Source: Daphnia pulex (Eukaryota; Arthropoda; Branchiopoda; Diplostraca; Daphniidae). From it: a stretch of DNA of 64,000 bases. A program made the translations under genes and the position numbers. The stretch spans positions 6,944,001 to 7,008,000 of the forward strand of contig NC_060019.1 in the NCBI RefSeq assembly GCF_021134715.1, written 5' to 3'. A model generated the notes under the pieces. It was not told where the DNA came from, made no database searches, and saw only the letters and a list, made by a program, of their open reading frames with translations. Shown in pieces: positions 23,262 to 34,760 of the stretch (position 1 is the first letter of the stretch; each line of letters opens with the position of its first letter).

Positions 23262-23909
23262 CTATACATACTCAAAACTCAGGCTGGAAAGAAAACCCTG
23301 CGGTCCTTCCAGCGCTTTGCCGCTCGTCTTATCACTCGGTCCTTCAAAACAGCTCTCCCTGATTCCCTTTTGGTGTTGGCCAATCTGCTTCCGCTTGATC
23401 ATCTTCATCTCCTGAAACTTGCCAGTCTAAGATACTTATCTATGAACACGATTGGCGGTTTCTCTCCCTGCTCGTTTAAGATCCTGTCTGAGCGCGTCCC
23501 GCTTCTTATCTCAACCCGGAAAATTCCTCCTGTATACTTGTTAAATTTGCCGGAGCATCCTCCATGGGCTATCAAAGTCTTTATATATTCCATGCCAGGT
23601 GTTGTCGTCCCGCTTCTTCCTACTGATCATAAGGTACTGAGACTCACTATCCAAACATCTCGCAAGGGGACTGTCGCTAGTTTCTGTGTTGTTGCCTCTA
23701 ATTCTACAAACGTCTTAGACGTTTTCCACTCCTGGTTGCCTTCCTCAGCCTCTTATAGACACGCAACATGCTCTGCACTCACCAAAGCCATGGAAATCAT
23801 TTCCCATCGGTGGCATGCTTTGAATTACATTGAAATCTGGTTAGAGGGCCAAAAAAGCAAAATAAAGAGCTTCGTTAGCTCTATGACATTTTATTTTCAA
23901 ATTTTTTGA
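23262..23909 (+). pseudogene. LINE ORF2 C-terminal fragment (end of RT, start of RNase H-like region)
   Basis: An open frame reads KTLRSFQRFAARLITRSFKT, LANLLPLDHLHLLKLASLRYL and later LPSSASYRHATCSALTKAME, the last like the Ala-rich helix of jockey-type RNase H domains. It is probably the continuation of the 262-752 fragment across the nested element. A near copy is at 43,251-43,866 and both end at the same place, so the duplication came after truncation. Confidence 0.65.
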
Positions 23910-24545
23910 GTTTCATTTAATATAATGAATTTCAAATTTTCTTGCTCCCTATCTACCCCCTCTTTTGCCCTTAGGGCCCAAAGGCGAAAGACGAAAAGGG
24001 TGAAAAGGGGGAAACTTCATTCCATTTCAAGTACCGCCCACCAAAAATGGCGTGGGGTCCGTTTTAAAATGGGAGGAGCTAATTTCAACTTTGAAGTGAG
24101 ATTACGGGGGGAATTATTATTTTAAAAATAAAAAAAAATACCATGAGAATCAGCGTGAAAAACTGATTCTAATGTTGTTTTTTTCAAATGAATCCCTTAT
24201 TCATGCACCAACCCTATTGAATAGAATTAAGCAGAGTGAAGAGATGAAAACGTACACTAGAGGGCAGGACAAGTAGTCCGAGATTGGAGAAATCGGAGGA
24301 AGGGTATCAAGAATGTTGGCGACAGTTGCCCATGTTAATTTTCTTATGGAGAGAATCTACCAGTGGTCTTTATCTGTGCTAAAACAATAGTCGATCGGTA
24401 TCCGTTGTTGACCGTTGTGCCATGGTAGAAGAGGGGATGGTATGTTCACGTACTAGAAATTTCCCATAAGGCTAGGTCCTCGGTTTTTCAGTTTTTTTGA
24501 AAGTCCTTTGCCACGATGTTTGGTAAGAATGGTAAGAATGGGAGG
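23910..24545. repeat. Dispersed noncoding repeat, copies at 36,850-37,120 and 43,870-44,520
   Basis: It contains the blocks CTTAGGGCCCAAAGGCG, CACCAAAAATGGCGTGGGG and ACCATGAGAATCAGCGTG. A short hairpin AGAATCAG / CTGATTCT with a 9-base loop follows (about 24,144-24,168). The second part (24,225-24,545, with ACTAGAGGGCAGGACAAGTAG) also recurs at 34,455-34,760 and 44,205-44,520. No coding potential. Confidence 0.7.
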
Positions 24546-24894
24546 GAGGAGGGCGTACGAAACAAAAAGGGGACCCACGTTTCCTCTTCTCCCCCATTCT
24601 TCCCATTCTCCCTCTTCTCCCCGTTCTTCCCTCAAAAAAACGTAAACAACGCGTTTTAAATCATTTTTTAGCCCAAAACAATTTTTAAGTCATAGTAAAT
24701 TATACATCAAATTAACGACCGATATCTTACCTAGAGCACTGTGTAATTCTTTTGAAGAAATATTCCGAATTCAAAACACTAGATTTTTTTCATTGAAGCC
24801 ACTTAGATTTCTTATGGCCTTTGCCATGTAAACGGAAAAAACTACAAATATCATGCGTTGCCAGATATCTGGAAGTCGGATTTTCGCGACGTGA

Positions 24895-26797
24895 AAAAGC
24901 CCTATGGCTCTGACATGAAGATATAGATGGCGTTGCTTTGTAGCACCTTTTTCAAAACTTTTTCAAAACAAACAAAAATGAGGAAAACTACTAGTTAACT
25001 TATGCAGATATTTCCTTTTTATTGTTGTTTTTCTTTATTAAAAAATGAAGGGCACAACGAAACATTTTATTTCTAAGAAAAATAATTCCTTTCGTGGGTT
25101 CAAACTTTAACGTTACATTACATTAGACATCTGAAGCCCTCTGAGAGACTTTAACGATCACGTAACCAAATAAATGGAAATAATAAGCTTCTGCAATCTC
25201 TCCATACACATGATCAGACGATTCAGATGTCCAAAAATGATGTCAGTTTGGCATGAAATATCAAGAGCCCTAAATTCGACGGTTTTTAACGTCAATGTTG
25301 GGCCGCTTATCTGATAGGTAAGTTTGTATTCACGCGGGAATTATATATTTATTGAAACTTGCCATTAATTAAACCGTTTCTCCGATCCGTTGAAAGCTCT
25401 CAATAACCAGGGTCCAATTTTCTATTCTTTTAATGAATTCACCACACATCGCTATGAACTTCATCGTGAGACAATTTCAAAGCCTGATTTGACCAGTAAA
25501 TTGGGGCAATACCCTTTAATGGGTCACTGCGACATATTAATGACGCAACACGATGACCCAGTAAATACTGATAAGTGCTAGTTCAAAAGATAATATATGC
25601 ATAAATATGAAATGATAAACGGGAAATATGGTTGCAATATGTCAATATATTGAACATCCAATGAAAACATTGTATGATACTATTCAAACCTATTGCTAGG
25701 GAAAAGTGCAGGTCTGTAACAAAAAGTGGTCTGTAAAAAAAGTACAGGATCTAGTGGCAGAAAGGGAGAAGGGCAAACAAGTGAGATAGTGTGTCAAAAA
25801 GGCAACGATACATAAGGTCATATGATTAATGGCAACACGGGACGTGTGAAAACAGTAAGAAAATCTCGTGGTGGGAAGAAACAAACGCGCCACTTGGGTG
25901 GGATGCAAAAAAATTTAAAGTAAAGATCGAACTATCTGGTTTGTTTTTAGGGAACAAACAAACGATCACAGTTTGAGAATCGCACTAAGACTCAGGATTG
26001 CAATTCATCATTCTTTCCAAGAGGATGTGATTAGCATCATCTTGTTGAGGAAACTTGGGGCTCGACCCGTCTTCTTGAATCGGTACAGGCAGCCGCTGCT
26101 ACCGCGGCTGGCGGTCACTCTTCCGGACTCTTCCGCCACCTTGACCACCAATCGGTTCGTCTGTGAAGGCACGTTCTTAAGCGATAGTTCCAGGACGTTA
26201 CTCGACAGCTTTTCGCGAATCGTTTTGCCCAAATCAAAGGCATCTTCGTTGCTCAATCGCCAGCCATTGAGTGACAACTGAGTCAGGTTGTTCAAAGTCG
26301 AGATGAGTACGAGAGCGAATGACATCTCGTTAATTGAAGATGTTTGATCTCATTGGACATTCAATCCATCTAAACTGATGCAGATCAATGACATGTTCTT
26401 CAAGCTTTTAGCAATACCCTGGAAGGAGAAAAGTGTGCATATTAGACACAAGATAACACAAGTGATTTGCTTTAACGATTTTACCTTGAGAACCTTGTCC
26501 GGTTTGCTCAATTGGAACCTCCAATTATTCAGCACTAAAGTTCTTAGCTGAGAGCAGGACTGCGATAAAGACTGGAAAAATGCCAGCGAAGCTTTGTCTC
26601 TCAAGGGTTCAGTGGCATGGGAGACATCCAGCACTAGATTGACTTCGCTTAGTCACTGGAAACCGCTCGTGAAAAAAACTAAGTGGGCGCCACGCAACGT
26701 CAATTTGCTATTCAAATCCAGTCGACAATTATCCAGTTTTAGGAAGGCCAGCCAGTCGGAACGGATTTGATCGAACCCTTCTTGCGACATCATAGTA
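24895..26797. repeat. Copy A of a segmental duplication (partner 45,720-47,615)
   Basis: From GGCTCTGACATGAAGATATAG onward the sequence parallels the partner with few differences for about 1.9 kb, through flanking noncoding DNA and the last two exons of the NACHT-LRR gene. Homology ends abruptly at 26,797. Together with 20,510-24,545 it forms a roughly 6 kb block duplicated at 41,575-47,615. Confidence 0.85.
26008..26797 (-). pseudogene. Truncated copy of the last two exons of the NACHT-LRR gene
   Basis: It covers exon 8 (26,008-26,418) and the 3' part of exon 7 with the intron between. Compared with the intact gene at 46,826 it has two C-to-T type nonsense changes, near 26,355 (TCA to TGA context QSDQ) and near 26,655 (CGA to TGA), and lacks all upstream exons including NACHT. 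Not expected to make protein. Confidence 0.85.
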
Positions 26798-26840
26798 TGG
26801 TCAAATTGAGCCAAATGGGGGGGTCTACCGAAAACAAATT

Positions 26841-27140
26841 GTTAAAAGTTTTTTTTAATGAGCTTTATTTAGATTAATGTTCTCTTGCTCTGTGTAAAAC
26901 CCGCCCACGAAAAAATAAAGGGATCATATAATAAAACGTCTTTAAAAATTAACTTTTCGCTAAATGGTGTCTTTTTATTAAACATTTTTTATTTTAAAAA
27001 TACAGGGTTAAATAGAGAATTACAAAATTAACTTAAGTTCCAATTTTTGTTTTATTACAATGTTATTTAGTATTTCTTAAAAATTTAAATCTTTTGAAAA
27101 ATCGGTGAGCCGTCAAACATTTCTTTGTGCGTTTTAACAT
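26841..27140. other. AT-rich spacer, nothing recognised
   Basis: No gene, repeat partner or structured motif that I can support. Confidence 0.5.
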
Positions 27141-28279
27141 GGCGCTCATGGGGAAACGAAAAGTTTTTAAATCTCTCCCATTTGTAACCTTATCGACCTA
27201 AAAATACGATCTTAGTCTCATTAAATTCGTTGTTTTTTCTACTTTAAGTTTATATTAATTTTTTGAAGGCTTGACCGATTTTCCTGTTAGTTATTCATGT
27301 TTTTATAGACCCCCCCCCCAATCGTCAATTTCAGTTTTAGTAATCAACACACCCGCTGGGAGGCTATGCGCTATATTGAACAAAAGTTGCAGCGGTTATG
27401 ACAAGAAGTCCCCCAACGGGTGTGTTCATTTTTTTTTTATACTAATAAGGTCTATATACGAACTCACTCGTAAACAAATTTATAGATTGGCGTTTGGACG
27501 TTTGGTTGCCATCGCTACGACTGTCATTATCTGCTGAAGCGGTGGTAAACAGAAACAAAGTACAAACTTGTTGTGTTATTGTGCCCTTCTTCCCGCGACC
27601 ACTAGATGCCGCGTGGCTCACAAAGCGGTTGGAAGCAGTGGGCCGAAAAGAGAGGGACTGAGACTGACTGACTGCTTGTCTGCTTGAGCAGTCTCCTTTG
27701 ATCTTAGCTCCGAGTGGTTGCTTTTGTTTTTCAATACAAGTTTAGCTATATCGGAGTTTGAATCGTAGACTCAACAATCTAACAACATTGCTGCTGATGT
27801 CAATTGTATTCTGCGATGCAATGCGCAAATCAATCGTGTTCTCGCTTGGATTTGAATTAGAGGTTCATTCCTCCGTGTCGGTACTTGATGGCAAGGAAGT
27901 TGATGAGTATATCGACGCCTCTTCCCTTCGTTTCAACGCCTCTTGCCGGCCTCTTGCCTATTTTTCCACATTTCTTCATTTTTGAAATCTTCGATTTCTT
28001 TCAACTTTGCAGCCACTTCTTTACCAGTTTTTTCCAGCTCTTTCTGATGTGCCTTCCATTATTTTTCTTCTTCCATTCTTTCTCTTGCTGATTTCTCTTT
28101 ATCGCTTTCTGCTGCTTTTTTTCTGGATTCTTCGCCTATTCCTCTGCTTTTCTTTTACGCCTATTTTCTTCTTCCTTCTCTTCTACGAGGCGGCTCACAT
28201 CCGCGTCATTAACTTGAGACATGAGCAAGTCTAACTCTTCTTCTTCAATTACTGTTTCGTTTCCATCAAAATTAGCCAT
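27140..28279 (-). pseudogene. Coiled-coil protein gene remnant, copy A
   Basis: ATG at 28,279 opens MANFDGNETVIEEEELDLLMSQ, then a Glu/Lys/Arg-rich coiled-coil stretch that runs into stops and frameshifts, and then a Ser/Thr-rich part near 27,850. It parallels copy B (37,133-38,101). Both share the TAG after RKRKAEE, so that lesion, or an unrecognised intron, predates the duplication. Copy A lacks a 90-bp stretch near 27,790 that copy B has. Function unknown. Confidence 0.5.
27305..27460. mobile_element. Small inverted-repeat insertion in copy A
   Basis: AACACACCCGCTGGG (about 27,347) pairs with CCCAACGGGTGTGTT (about 27,413), and outside these TATAGACC pairs with GGTCTATA. Copy B has no matching sequence here. 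Confidence 0.45.
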
Positions 28280-28442
28280 TTTTTATTGGATTGGATTTTT
28301 CTTCTCGAACATGTTCTTCAGTTGTGCTAATGAAGGATAAACGAATCCAATTAGTCACGGTCGACCCTAAACAAGTGGGCAAAGTGACATAAATAGTTTG
28401 CGATTATCTGCGTTAGAAGTCCTATTTGGACGAGTCCTATTT

Positions 28443-29285
28443 CTACTTACTCCTGCTCTTCGATCCTCTGACGTTCAGAAATGGTCCAGGAATTAAGAAA
28501 GGAAACAGGTGGGGAAGACGGAGTGTCTTGATCGGATGACAGATGGATCCACTTCGAGTGTGGGCGAGTCTTTGAGATTTGTAAAACGAAGTCGTATCTT
28601 CAATCAACTCGGGAGTCGGAAAGAAAGCCATAAGCATTTTCGATGAGATTTCTCCAGGGTAATCTAATTCCTTGTAAGTAGCCTCGACAACCCTTCACCG
28701 TCGAGCTTCTTCGCCGCCTCTTCAAGCGTATCGACCAATCTGTCCTGATTGATTGAATTCAGGGCAGCGTTCTTTAGGGCTTCCTCTTCTTCCTCCTCCG
28801 CCGTGACTATGGGTTCAGGTTCCGACTCGGAAGATGAGTCCACCAACCGGCGGAATCTTCGATGGATCGGGCCGGGCAGCTAGGTCGTTGCTGCTGCGGT
28901 TTTCTCCTCCACTGGAGTTGGGGCCTGAGTCGGGGCCTTTGTGGGGATTGGTGTCTCCTTGAGAAGCTCCTCTTCGGCGCTGTCTGTATCGAACAGCCCC
29001 TTCGATTTGCTTTTCAAGTTAACAGGCTCAGTTCCAGGTGTGATCCCTTTGCCTGGCTCAGGATCTTTGGCAGATCTGAGACTATTGCGTCTCGCCGCCT
29101 GTTTTCCTGCCGCTTCTACCAACTTCTTTGAGGGAGGGTTGATAGCTGACTTTTGCCGGGCCTTCGGGAGTTTCACCAGCGTAACGCCGGGATTCTCGTC
29201 GTCGAACCTATTGATGATCAGCTTCAACTCTTTGGCGGGCGTACTCTTGGCGGCGGGCGCTTCTTTCACCACGGGCTTCGGATCT
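28443..29285 (-). CDS. Unrecognised Lys/Pro/Ala-rich open frame, possibly retrotransposon ORF1-like
   Basis: A minus-strand frame from about 29,285 gives a charged, Pro-rich segment (KELKLIINRFDDENPGVTLV, PSKKLVEAAGKQAARRN). It meets one TAG at about 28,880 and continues in the same frame with an acidic run (SSSESEPEP, EEEEEE, then NQDRLVDTLEEAAKKLDGEG) to 28,664. The part below 28,640 is a copy of 40,730-40,800. Composition resembles LINE ORF1 leaders, and a LINE 3' fragment starts just upstream on the other strand. No domain is recognised. Confidence 0.35.
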
Positions 29286-29319
29286 AAAAAAAAATTCTAG
29301 ATCTCTTGCTAATCAAGCG

Positions 29320-29880
29320 TTCGTAAATTTCATTTTGCGTTCCGTTATGTCATTTCAGCCTGTGTCCTCTCTGACAAAAGCACAAGTTTTCTCCGCTATA
29401 CAGGCCCTCGGTCAGTCTTGTCAGCTCCTCCTTGCATGCCACTCGTCTTTTCCTGGCTGCGTCTTAGCTAGGCTTTGGGCAGGCCATCCCACAAAGGTTG
29501 AACACAACGTCGAGGCGATACAATCAAAGTGCCTCGCTAATAATGTTATTTCTGCCTTTCTGGCTGAGATTTGGCACACTGAGTGGATCTCCTCTCCCAA
29601 TGGCGCTACTACTCGCCTGCTCTTCCCAGAAGTTTCCTTTTCTGCTTTGCACTTGCGCCACCACTCAAATGCAGTGACGTTCCAGCTCCTGTCCGGACAT
29701 TGCGCTCTCAACTCCAATCAGCATCACTTGGTTTCTCTGTCTCCTCCGCCTGCGCTTGTGGCCACTCACTTGAATCCATCCCTTATTTTCTGTTTGACTG
29801 CCCAAATTTCTCCCAGTTGCTAATAGTTTCAGCTGGCTGCAAATCAATCAAATGCTATCAGCGTACAGCGTTTTAAAGAG
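29320..29880 (+). pseudogene. LINE ORF2 extreme C-terminus
   Basis: It reads EIWHTEWISSPNGATTRLLFP, then LLSGHCALNSNQHHL and, one frame over, SACACGHSLESIPYFLFDCPNF. This is the Cys-rich C-terminal pattern (LTGHG... C.CG... H.LF.CP) of jockey/R1-like LINEs. A frameshift lies near 29,730. The following 29,840-29,950 matches the hairpin repeat at 44,590-44,700. Confidence 0.7.
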
Positions 29881-29950
29881 GCTGTAGGCTGATTGGCCAG
29901 TTTGGACACAAATGAGATTTCCAGACCTGGCTACGCAGGATGTGTAACTG

Positions 29951-30651
29951 CTCAATTCCTTCTTCTATAAACACTTATTTGAAAAACTTATTTTTATGAT
30001 TAGCCTACTCCTAAAAACTGTTGCCAAAATCCAAATAACTTTTTCAACAGACAAGCCAATAACTTTTACAACAGAAAAGCTTGAACTAAAAAACAAAGAA
30101 AATTATAACTGTTTTTGTCGATTGTTTAGTAGATTGTATCTGTTACTTTTATTTCACGCCTATTAATATTGTCAGCCCGCAACCTAGTTCACTTAATTAG
30201 GAACATAAAAATTATTTCAAAATTTTCGTTGGATGGACTTAGCTTGTACTTACATGGATGGATAGTAAGGTAGTCTCTAAATATTGCGGAAGCTATAAGC
30301 ATGCTTGGTCTTCCGTCTTTTGGTGGTTTAATCGCGATAATATCCCCGATCGGTTGCAAGGCGACATGACCTGCCAGCCCTAAAACAAAAACAAAAATTG
30401 TTGTGATCAATTATTTGGAACTTCAATTATAAAGGTGAAACTTACTGTGCAGTCTGGTTTGATTCCCTTCTTTTAAGTACAACTTGATAAGTATTATGTG
30501 AAGCACAATCAAGGAAGGGATGGATGTGTTTAAAAAAACAAAACAAGGAACATCCCATGCAGAAGATGTCGTTGTAAAACGACTCTTTGATAACAATAAC
30601 TTCCGCACCAAAAAAGTTCAAATTCAAGTTGTCTTGATCGCTCAATTTCCA
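29951..30651. other. AT-rich stretch without recognised genes
   Basis: Short frames only (minus 30,189-30,410 is the longest), with no family signature. No repeat partner noticed. Confidence 0.45.
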
Positions 30652-30654
30652 GTA

Positions 30655-31653
30655 GGGGAGACCGGACCCACATGGGACAAAAAAGGGATTTCCCCCCATA
30701 TCTCCCATCCCCTTACGCGAAAATAAGAAATTTTTTGCAAAAACTTGCGGAAACCTTTTCCACACAAACTTGATTTTTTTCAATGATGTACCTTTAAAAT
30801 TGTAGAAGTTATAGAGATTTCAATTTTTGGTGTTTTTTTGTTCAGAGCGGGGTAAAACTGGACAGACGCCTGTATGGGAGACCGGGGCTATATGGGACAC
30901 ATTTTTATTTTACGCTGCCAATTTTTTAAATAGAAGAATTAAGAAAAAATGAAAGTATAGGACTGATTCTCATGCATTTCTCTACATTAGGTTATTTTTT
31001 CATCTTTTTTAAATAAAATGTAAAGAGGAAAAAATGAAGAAAAAATGTATGGTTAAACGGAACAGAGCCAGGGGCAAAATGGAACACAATTTTTCTCTGC
31101 AACGGAGGGATTACATTTATTAAAAGACGCTTCAGTGAAAAGTAAATTCATTTCTCTTTCAGAAGTACTGTAATTTTATTCATTTTATTGAGTATAAGTT
31201 GAGATACAATAAAAAAAAGTAAAGATGTCTTTCTTTCGGTCGTTTTTTATCGTTTACCTGGCAACAGATGGCTGTACCATTTAATCCGGACCCCAACAGC
31301 ATCAAAGAAACTAAGTTATCACATACTTAGAAACACATTTGTTATAAAATAAAAAACCCACCTTGAACTAGAAAGAAAACCCTATCAAATAGCTATCTGG
31401 ATTTAAAAAAAAAAAATTTAAACTTATAAAAAAATTGAAAACTAAACGTCCAAAAATTTTTCCGATTTCCGTTTTTTTGGTTTTTCTCATAAAACTCGCC
31501 AAATTAATCAGAAATTCAGTAAAAATAGTTTATAGGATAAATAAGACATCATTTAAAATGCGCTGTATTTATTTCATAATTTTTAAACCAATTGTACATA
31601 TCAAACTGCCCTGTACATTAAAGCCTCTTGTCCCACACAGCCCCGGTCTCCCC
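30655..31653. mobile_element. 1.0 kb TA-flanked element with GGGGAGACCGG ends
   Basis: TA-GGGGAGACCGGACCCACATGGGA at the left and, inverted, TA-GGGGAGACCGGGGCTGTGTGGGA at the right. The interior is AT-rich and noncoding but repeats the end motif once (GGGAGACCGGGGCTATATGGGA, about 30,877). TA duplication and ends match the 45,181 hairpin, so both probably use one transposase of the Tc1/mariner-pogo group. Confidence 0.7.
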
Positions 31654-31659
31654 TACCAT

Positions 31660-33420
31660 GTTAGACAGGGTATAAAAAGAGGGATAGGATGAATGAAAAT
31701 TATGAAAAAATAAGGAAATGTAGATCTTAATGTAGTTAAAACCCCCCAAAAAATTTGGAAATGTCATCTTTAAAACTGAAAAAGAACTCTTGTAGAAAAA
31801 TAATTGCAACTTTAAGATAGGGAAAAAATGTAGGTGGTGCTGAAGTTTAATTTTAAATAAACCATTTAATATGTTTGTACAATAATGCTCGGGGGAAATG
31901 GTGACCCCTCGTCCATTTCGCTAAGCAAGAACCCCGAGATTCAGTGACGCCCCCATATTTATTGTAGTAAAATTCGTTGAACATTCGTATTTTTCTACTT
32001 GAGATATCTTAATCTAAGAATCCTTTGCAATGCCACAAGTTAAGAAAGTAAAGCCTCTTTTTAAATTGTGTTTACAATTTATTACATTTAACATTAAATA
32101 TTGATGCAACTAATTAGAAAAAAAAATAACTTGGTTGATCATCGTGCTGGCACTGCTGATGAGTCCATTGAACGAAAAAAAAGAGTGAACCCTTTTGATC
32201 AATTGTGTTAGCTATCTTCAATTTTGATTGACATTCTAGAACTAGAAATGTTTTAATTTTTTTCCTCCTATTTTTTTTAGCACAAGCTTCATTTATTTTG
32301 GGAATATTAATTTTTTATTAAAGAGAATTTTAATTAGAGGACTAATGAGTTATGACATAATATTAGGCTGACATCTTTTTGATCAGTAATATCAAAATAT
32401 TTTTGAAATTAATTTAAAAACTTTTTATCGCAATTTGATTTTTTTAAATATTTTTGATATTATCGATCAAATAGATGTGTATAGGCTCTATTTTAAAATA
32501 GTATAATTTGGACCAACTATGTGTGACATTAGATAAGTGTAAGACTGAACGCCATTGATGCTGCTTTTTATAACCATGAAAATAAAAAAAGAGCATGGTG
32601 AAGCGTGAAGCCATTGATACGATCCTAACTTTTATAACGCATGACTTGATCAATCACTTTAAATTGAAAATTCTATGGTGAAAAAATTGTCTTGAGAAAT
32701 TTTTTTGAACATTTATTTATTCAAATAAAAGCCCCCTCTGCAAATGCCCATTTTCGGAGGTGGTAAATTTTCGCCTTTGCTCTAGTAGGCGATATTACCC
32801 TTTCTACGAAAATGAAACAAAGGAGAAATCGCGACAACACTGCGGGATGGGATAGAGGGGAGAAAAGGGTCCAAAATGACCAATCTCATTTTCAATTTGA
32901 AATTCATTCTATTAAATGAATCTCAAAAAATTTGAAAATGATACACGTCATAGAGCTAACGAAGTTCTTTATTTTGCATTTTTTGGCGTCTTTATTGGGT
33001 TATTTTTCCCCAATTTAGAGAGCGGCAAAGTAGCCACTTTTTAATACGCTTCTACAGCGTGTTTCCAAAGTTCTACATCCATTTGTAGCTGCCCTCCCCT
33101 TAGATATAAAAATCTGAAAAAAATTCAGGAAGTAGCCAACCATTATGGCTACTTAAAAAAAAAATTCAAAATCCTCCGTCAAAAACCCAATTTTTGGAAA
33201 CGCGGCGAAAATCGGCTTTTTACATAAGCTTCTCTCGCGCGTTTCCAAACTTCTGGTAAGTACTGTATATCATGAGTTACAACACCATACAACTGCCGTC
33301 GTTGCGACTATTTGTGCTTTTAGTGCACATCCACAGATGACCTCTACAAATAAAAACAGATAAGCAGAAGTTTAATAGGCAGTAACTAGATGAAACCGAG
33401 GTGTTAATGGGTAACGAAAG
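31660..33420. other. AT-rich stretch without recognised genes
   Basis: No supported coding region. The part 32,880-33,000 is, in inverted orientation, related to 23,860-23,940 (the stretch around AAAGAGCTTCGTTAGCTC), a dispersed repeat. Confidence 0.45.
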
Positions 33421-33425
33421 AATTT

Positions 33426-33487
33426 TCGAGATTTGAACCAAAGAACCACCGGATAGTTTCCGAACACTATTTCCACTGCACCACAAC
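33426..33487 (-). repeat. tRNA-like sequence, candidate SINE head
   Basis: On the minus strand GTGGTGCAGTGGAAATAG (box A-like) is followed about 40 bases later by GGTTCAAATCTCG (box B-like), the pol III promoter pattern of tRNA genes. Stems do not fold as an intact tRNA by eye, so a SINE or tRNA pseudogene is more likely. Confidence 0.4.
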
Positions 33488-33812
33488 TTCTATGTAAACG
33501 ATACCATTTTTCAAATCATTTTTCGACACCTCTACACATCACGGAGTTTTAACAAAAATACAAACGGTCAGGAAATTATTCCTATAACGACTCAAATACA
33601 AACGTTCGAGTTGGATCTAAAATCACAACTATGTTCTGTAGACTTCTCGCTTTGAAACTTTCAATATTAATACCTTTTTCCAAAAATTCATCCATCTTCT
33701 AGAGATAGAATATGATAGAATATGTGAAAAAGTAATAAGAGACAAAATAAACCACCATGCAATAGCGAAAGAAAGCAAATTACGGAAATAGCACGACGCA
33801 AAGTGTAGTGAA

Positions 33813-34151
33813 ACCAGAGCCATTAACTATGGTCACCCGTCTCTTATGGCGGAATATTCTCTCGGAGACGGCGTCGTCTTGATGAATCCTCTACGGACAT
33901 GCCTCCTTCAAACTCTATTAACTCTCTATTCCTTCCAAACCTATAAAGACTAAGTAGTAAAGCAATAGTTTCCCAAAACGTATCAGTGTTGTTAGAACTT
34001 AGAAATTTCAAATGGTAGTAAGGTGGCGCCTGGCACGTAGTGTTGTTACACACCCACCAGGTGGCAATTGTCGATAGGAATTCAAGATGACACCAGAAGG
34101 TAATGGAAGCCTTTAACGTTGAGACGGGTAACCATAATTAATGGCTCTGGT
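33813..34151. mobile_element. 339-bp MITE with about 30-bp inverted ends
   Basis: ACCAGAGCCATTAACTATGG at the left pairs with CATAATTAATGGCTCTGGT at the right, with inner GTCACCCGTCTC / GAGACGGGTAAC. The flanks share GAA, possibly a 3-bp duplication as in PIF/Harbinger. No coding capacity. Confidence 0.75.
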
Positions 34152-34454
34152 GAAACTAAAACGATAGATAAAGAAGAGTGGTTTCGCATGTGCTATCCTT
34201 TTAGCCCTATCCCTACCAACCCCGAGTTCTTGGAGTGCTTGTAGTGCCTCTAGCGGATAAAGTATTGTACTGCACCGAAGCTACGAATGGATTTGCAGAC
34301 GAAGATTGTTTTCCTTCTGTCTTGGTAAAATTCTTTGCTGGTGTTTATTAGTCTTAGGTAATTTTGCCTTAACAATTTTTATTAAGAAGTCATATTATAT
34401 GTAATTTTGACGTTTGCTAATTGCAAAAGCAGAGAAATCAATTGAATCATTGCA

Positions 34455-34760
34455 ATTGAATAGAATTAAGAAGTAGAGATGAAACCGTACACTAGAGGAC
34501 AGGACAAGTAGTCTAAGATTGGAGAAATCAGAAGAATCAAGAATGTTGTCGACAGTTGCCCATGTTAATTCTCTTATGGAGATAATAAACCAGCTAGATG
34601 ATCTTTATCTGTGCTAAAACAATAATCGATCGGAATCTGTTGTTGACCGTTGTGCCATGGTAGAAGAGGGGATGGTATGTTCACGTACTAGAAATTTCCC
34701 AGAAGGCTAGATTCTCGGTTTTTCAGTTTTTTGAAAGTCCTTTGCAACGATGTATGGTTC
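34455..34760. repeat. Dispersed repeat, copies at 24,225-24,545 and 44,205-44,520
   Basis: It shares ACTAGAGGACAGGACAAGTAG, GCTAAAACAATAATCGATCGG and GGGGATGGTATGTTCACGTA with the other copies. Part of it is inverted at 45,025-45,085. Confidence 0.75.
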
